A stretch of DNA of 64,000 bases from Fragilariopsis cylindrus CCMP1102 (taxonomy: Eukaryota; Bacillariophyta; Bacillariophyceae; Bacillariales; Bacillariaceae): contig FMBT01000412.1 of assembly GCA_900095095.1 (NCBI GenBank), forward strand, positions 1-64,000, in the 5' to 3' direction. How positions within the stretch are numbered: position 1 is the stretch's first letter; each line of letters opens with the position of its first letter. Shown here piece by piece: positions 60,140-64,000 of this stretch. Under the pieces are notes generated by a model. It was not told the DNA's origin. It ran no database searches and saw nothing but the letters and a program-made list of their open reading frames with translations. Both the position numbers and the translations under genes were made by a program.

Positions 60140-61686
60140 TTAATTATTCCTGTAACTCGACAGCATCAAATTACTGATGATGTCATTGCTGCTGGTACTG
60201 TTATCGCTACTTTCTGGTATCGATCCCATCTTCATTCTTAAGTTGTCCTGTCTTCCATCATCATCATTACCGTCTTCCCCCATTGGACTATTATTATTAT
60301 TATTATTATTATCATTTTCTTCTCCTAAAGGAATAATAGAACGCTGTGTATTCCTCATCACGTGGGACGGTAGGTCCAATTGTTCCAATCGCACGCCATC
60401 AATCTGTACGGTAACACGCCCACCTATCTTATGTACACCTTTCGGGAGCTCTCCATGAACCTGCTCATAACGGACATAATATATTTTTGGAATGACTAAA
60501 AAGCCGATAGATATCATAGCGGCAAAGAAACCATAAAATACAGTCGATATATATACTCCTGCATTCAGGGCACTCAAATCAGCAGCACTCGCAGTACCAG
60601 ATGCAGTATAAATAATAAGGACTACATTGAAAGTAACTTTAATTATAACCAAAACCAAATGACCCAATAGAGTTTGGGTAACTCTTCGACTGTCTGATAG
60701 GTATTCTGGTACGTTTCTTGTCTTTAATGACATCCAGAACGCAATAGAAACACAAAAAACGAGAACGAGAGTTAACAGTATCTCATATATACCACCATCG
60801 TCATAAAAACAAGTCCTATGGAATGTACTTCACCACCCATGCCAGTAAATGTTTCTCGTTTATAATACGGAGGAGATGTAATAGTCCAAGCGATTAATAT
60901 TGCAATGGCCACCAACACAACAATAATCAAAGGTTTAATCACGTGTCTCGCCAACACCTTTTGTCGTATTCGTCCTCTTCGTGTGACCTTTTCGACTCGG
61001 AAGAGCTTGCAAAACAATGCCATGTAGGCAATAACTACTCCAATAGTTGTCAGCCATAACCATGAGATACACCCTGCATTCAGTGATTGTTGTGTTTTTT
61101 TTTCATTCGAGTCATCGATGGCATTCAAAGATATTGAAACCGACAAGAGGAATGCACTGAAACATATCAAATACAGGAAGGGGGGTTGGCCGACAGAGAT
61201 GATAGTGTGTGTCCGGAATCGGTAGATGAAGACACAGGAACCGATAGAGAGCAAGGATCCTATTGCGGTCAAAGTGAAGGCAACAATTGCGTACCGTCTT
61301 GACAAATAATGAACCTCTGCGGCGGCTGACGGTGTTGATGATGATGATGATGACGGTGATTGTGAGGGCGGCGATTGTTGTGAGATCTCTACTGTAGCAT
61401 TTTCCAAATTGCGCCGCCATTCGTCTACTATCACGTATCTCGTTTTTGGTATAGTATTATAATATGTCAGAGGAGCTCCATGATTTTGATTTATATCTTC
61501 ATCAAGATTATTGTTGCTATTTATTGTCGTCGTCGTCGTCGTCGTCGTCATCGTAGATAGGGGTGATTCTACATCCACAGCCACTACTTTTGTCAGCAGT
61601 ATTATTGCCGTTATTGAGAGTAAGAAAAGATTATCGGTCTTGAAGAATATTTTCATCGTACGTATCGTACCGTACAGTATACTCAA
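60140..61686 (-). CDS. class C (GABA-B-like) G-protein-coupled receptor without a flytrap domain, one frame change
   Basis: A signal peptide (LFLLSITAIILLTKVVA) starts after the ATG at 61686 or 61656. Only about 90 low-complexity residues precede helix 1. The 7TM region has YAIVAFTLTAIGSLLSIGSC, ISVGQPPFLYLICFSAFLLS, WLWLTTIGVVIAYMALFCKLFRVEKV (the class C helix-3 pattern), PLIIVVLVAIAILIAWTI, VLVFCVSIAFWMSLKTRNVPEYLSDSRRV, and two more helices (LLGHLVLVIIKVTFNVVLII and VFYGFFAAMISIGFLVIPKIYYV). The C-tail is Asn/Asp/Ser-rich. The frame changes by one base at about 60792 in extracellular loop 2. Diatoms have many class C GPCRs; ligand unknown. The venus-flytrap ligand domain is missing, so this may be a short form. 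Confidence 0.75.
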
Positions 61687-62215
61687 TTTTATCTTTTTTG
61701 AATATGTGTGTTATTTTTGATCGTGTTTATAGATAGTAAATGGTACAGTACAGTAACGTAGAGGGATGGAAGATACCTTCGAAGAATAAATAAATACGGT
61801 ACAAGTGCAAAATCAAGAGCTTCTTATTGTTTAGATGGGTGGGTATGATGTGTGCTGGTGTTCATTGCTGCATATACTACTACTAATAATAGTACTGTAC
61901 TGATAGATATTAATAACACTTTCTCTCTTCGTCACACTTTCACACCTCTAAAAATATTACAGTCGTGCACTTTATCTGGCCTGCATTTTATAAGCAACTA
62001 TTTCAGTACTAAATTGCGCGCGCTCGTCACTGGCAATCCTGAGCCACAAATGAATGCTAGAAAATCAAAATCTAAGTCGGCAATGACAATCAATAAATAG
62101 CAGAAGGATAGCAGAACAGCTCATTGTCACACAGCAATTGATTTTAGACAAGCTCAAGTCAAATTAGACTGTAAGTTAGACTGTTTTTCATATAATTAAA
62201 CAAATCTTGAAAAAA
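61687..62215. other. divergent intergenic region
   Basis: About 530 bp between the GPCR and RAD1 starts. No convincing ORF or RNA gene. Confidence 0.5.
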
Positions 62216-64000
62216 ATGGAAGAAGGAAATGACGATGATGACGACGGTAGTGGTAACGATGGAGATCATACCACAGTAGCAGAAGAACAAGAAGAAAATA
62301 GCAAGCATCAGACGACGCGGAAGTCGCAATCCTCACAGTCGCAACACGATGATGATAATGATGATGATGATGATGATGATGAAGATGCAGATGATACGTT
62401 GATGGTGTGTCGATGTGAGACACCAAAATTATTAGTGGATTTGCTCCAATCATTTTCAAAAATGGGGGTTGGTCTCGTAATAGTAGTAATAGTGCAGGAG
62501 GTGGTGGTGGTGGGAATTATAAGTCGGGTGGTGGTGTCAGTGGTTCCACCCAAGCATCTCAACGAGAACAACGATTGATCGATGGTAGTGTTAGTGGTAG
62601 TTCTACCAATAAGCTGCACCCGATGACAGTATTTTGTACTCCGAATGGATTAACGATTCATTCACAATCCAGTAACAAACAATTCCAAGCTAGTATGGAA
62701 TTACCTGCCACACTATTCAGTACCTATCGATTGATGCCACCCAACAATAACAATAACAGCAGCAGCAATAATAATAACAAAAACAACAACAAGTATTCCT
62801 CCACTTCCGGCGACAGTAGTGACGATGTTTCCTACGACTTTACTATTCATTGGCAAACATTTATGCAATGTTTGAATGTTCTTATGATTGGAACAGGTAG
62901 TAGTGATAAGGTTTATTCTTCCTCGTATTATAATAATAATAATAATAATAATAACTCGTTGTCGTCGTCTGCGTCATCGTCGTGCTTGACAATGTCCTAT
63001 CATACCTCCACAGAAGTTTTACGGTTAGAATGGGAAGGTAATAATAATAATAATATGAATGGAATGAGTGGTGGTAGCTCCACTACTGTGGTTGCCACAG
63101 CTGCCATACCTGGATTGAATCCTCCACCGGCTGAGGAAGCTGCCGAACTTTCAATGGCATTTGGTCAATCTCCGATACGTGCACGATGGTTGATTTCCTC
63201 CGCAAAACATACGATTAGTGATGCCAAAGAATTAGAGTACGTCCCTGGTGCGACCACTGTGCGGGTTCGTTTCCTACGAAGTGGTGAAGATGATGGTCAC
63301 AATAATAACAATGAAGACGACACAACAACGACGATGATAGATATCGTCGTGCTGGTCATGGTATTCGTGGTGGTCCTCGATTGAGACTGTCCACGAGAGG
63401 ACATTCGGGTCGTGTCACAATAGAAATCCCAGCACCTATTGAGTTTTCAGCTGGTATCGATAATAATAATAGTCAAGAGGATGAGGACGATAACAACAAT
63501 AACAACAAGAAAATTGCGTATACGTACTCTTTGGCTGGATGGCGACAGGCGTTGCAACCATTGGACATGGCACGAGAAACTTGTTTGAGTGTCAATGCTC
63601 GTGGGATATTAGCCGTGCAGCATCAGTTGGTGATCGATACAAATAATGCTAACAGTAATAATCTTCATCAGAAGAACAATAGGAGAAGAGGTTCTTCTTA
63701 TCAATATCAGGACCAACATCCTCCTCCTCCGCCACCACCACCATCATCATCGACGGAATCAGCTTTTTGTGATTTTTTATTGTTGCCCATCGAAGTTGAC
63801 GACGTCGACTGTGATGATGATTCAGACGACGATGACAAAGTTGTATTGAGATGCACCGCAGATTCCGAGCAATACGATTCAGATGATGATGACGATGATC
63901 GGACATTGACACCGGTACCAGTACGAGGTAGAAGCAAAAATAGAGATGTCACAGAAGAAACTAATGATGATGACCAGTACGCCGATAAAGATGAATCAAC
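62216..64000 (+). CDS. RAD1: RAD1 subunit of the 9-1-1 checkpoint clamp, 3' end beyond window, frame interrupted
   Basis: Start ATG at 62216, followed by an Asp-rich stretch, then DDTLMVCRCETPKLLVDLLQSF. Further RAD1 segments are HPMTVFCTPNGLTIHSQSSNKQFQASMELP, YDFTIHWQTFMQCLNVL, LTMSYHTSTEVLRLEWE, PIRARWLISSAKHTISDAKEL, RLSTRGHSGRVTIEIPAP, SLAGWRQALQPLDMARETCLSVNARGILAVQHQLVI and FCDFLLLPIEVDD. These match the PCNA-like fold of RAD1, which clamps DNA with RAD9 and HUS1 to activate the ATR checkpoint. Asn, Ser, Gly and Asp runs split the domain, making it far longer than the usual ~280 residues. Frame changes occur at about 62463 (A/G runs) and 63335. The frame is still open at the window end. 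Confidence 0.82.

Overview
The window is nuclear DNA of a photosynthetic stramenopile, most likely a diatom. Evidence: AT-rich and gene-dense sequence, short GT-AG introns of about 95-200 bp, proteins full of Asn, Gln, Ser and Asp runs encoded by microsatellites, and several N-termini with a signal peptide ending in an ASAFAP-like motif (VDGF, VDAF, SDAF, TSAF) typical of import into a complex plastid. A bilin reductase, a SECIS-binding protein and a class C GPCR fit the same lineage. The species cannot be named from the sequence.

Layout. 0.2-8.6 kb: flavin-reductase-like plastid protein (-), PEX19 (+), ankyrin/MYND-type gene (-), two-exon membrane protein (+), ferric reductase/NADPH oxidase-like gene (-). 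8.6-10.8 kb: long non-coding stretch with a duplicated TGACGTCA module. 10.8-20.7 kb: ubiquitin protease (+), ankyrin protein (-), GT8 glycosyltransferase (-), aldo-keto reductase (+). 21.3-30.5 kb: GLE1 joined to FG repeats and a CCCH finger (+), SBP2-like selenoprotein factor carrying four U2AF-type RRMs (-), tyrosine recombinase (+). 30.8-39.1 kb: MFS transporter (+), bilin reductase (+), MTH1-like Nudix hydrolase (-), monothiol glutaredoxin (+), ARL1 (-). 40-53.3 kb: VPS13-like bridge protein (+), FZO/FZL-like dynamin GTPase (-), surface protein with about five Cys-rich repeats (+). 53.5-64 kb: TOP6B (-), cysteine synthase-glutaredoxin fusion (-), class C GPCR (-), RAD1 (+, cut by the window end).

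No rRNA, tRNA, CRISPR, LTR element or other complete mobile element was recognised. The genes are separate eukaryotic units, many divergent with about 300-900 bp between starts; nothing suggests an operon.

An important caveat: more than a dozen unrelated genes, including very conserved ones (ARL1, TOP6B, RAD1, cysteine synthase), change frame by one base while the protein stays conserved on both sides, mostly at homopolymers. This looks like uncorrected long-read indels rather than real gene death, so pseudogene labels should be avoided until reads are checked. The most interesting content is domain architecture: SBP2 with inserted UHM repeats, a GLE1/NUP42-like fusion, the cysteine synthase-glutaredoxin fusion, and a tyrosine recombinase with a possible plastid signal.
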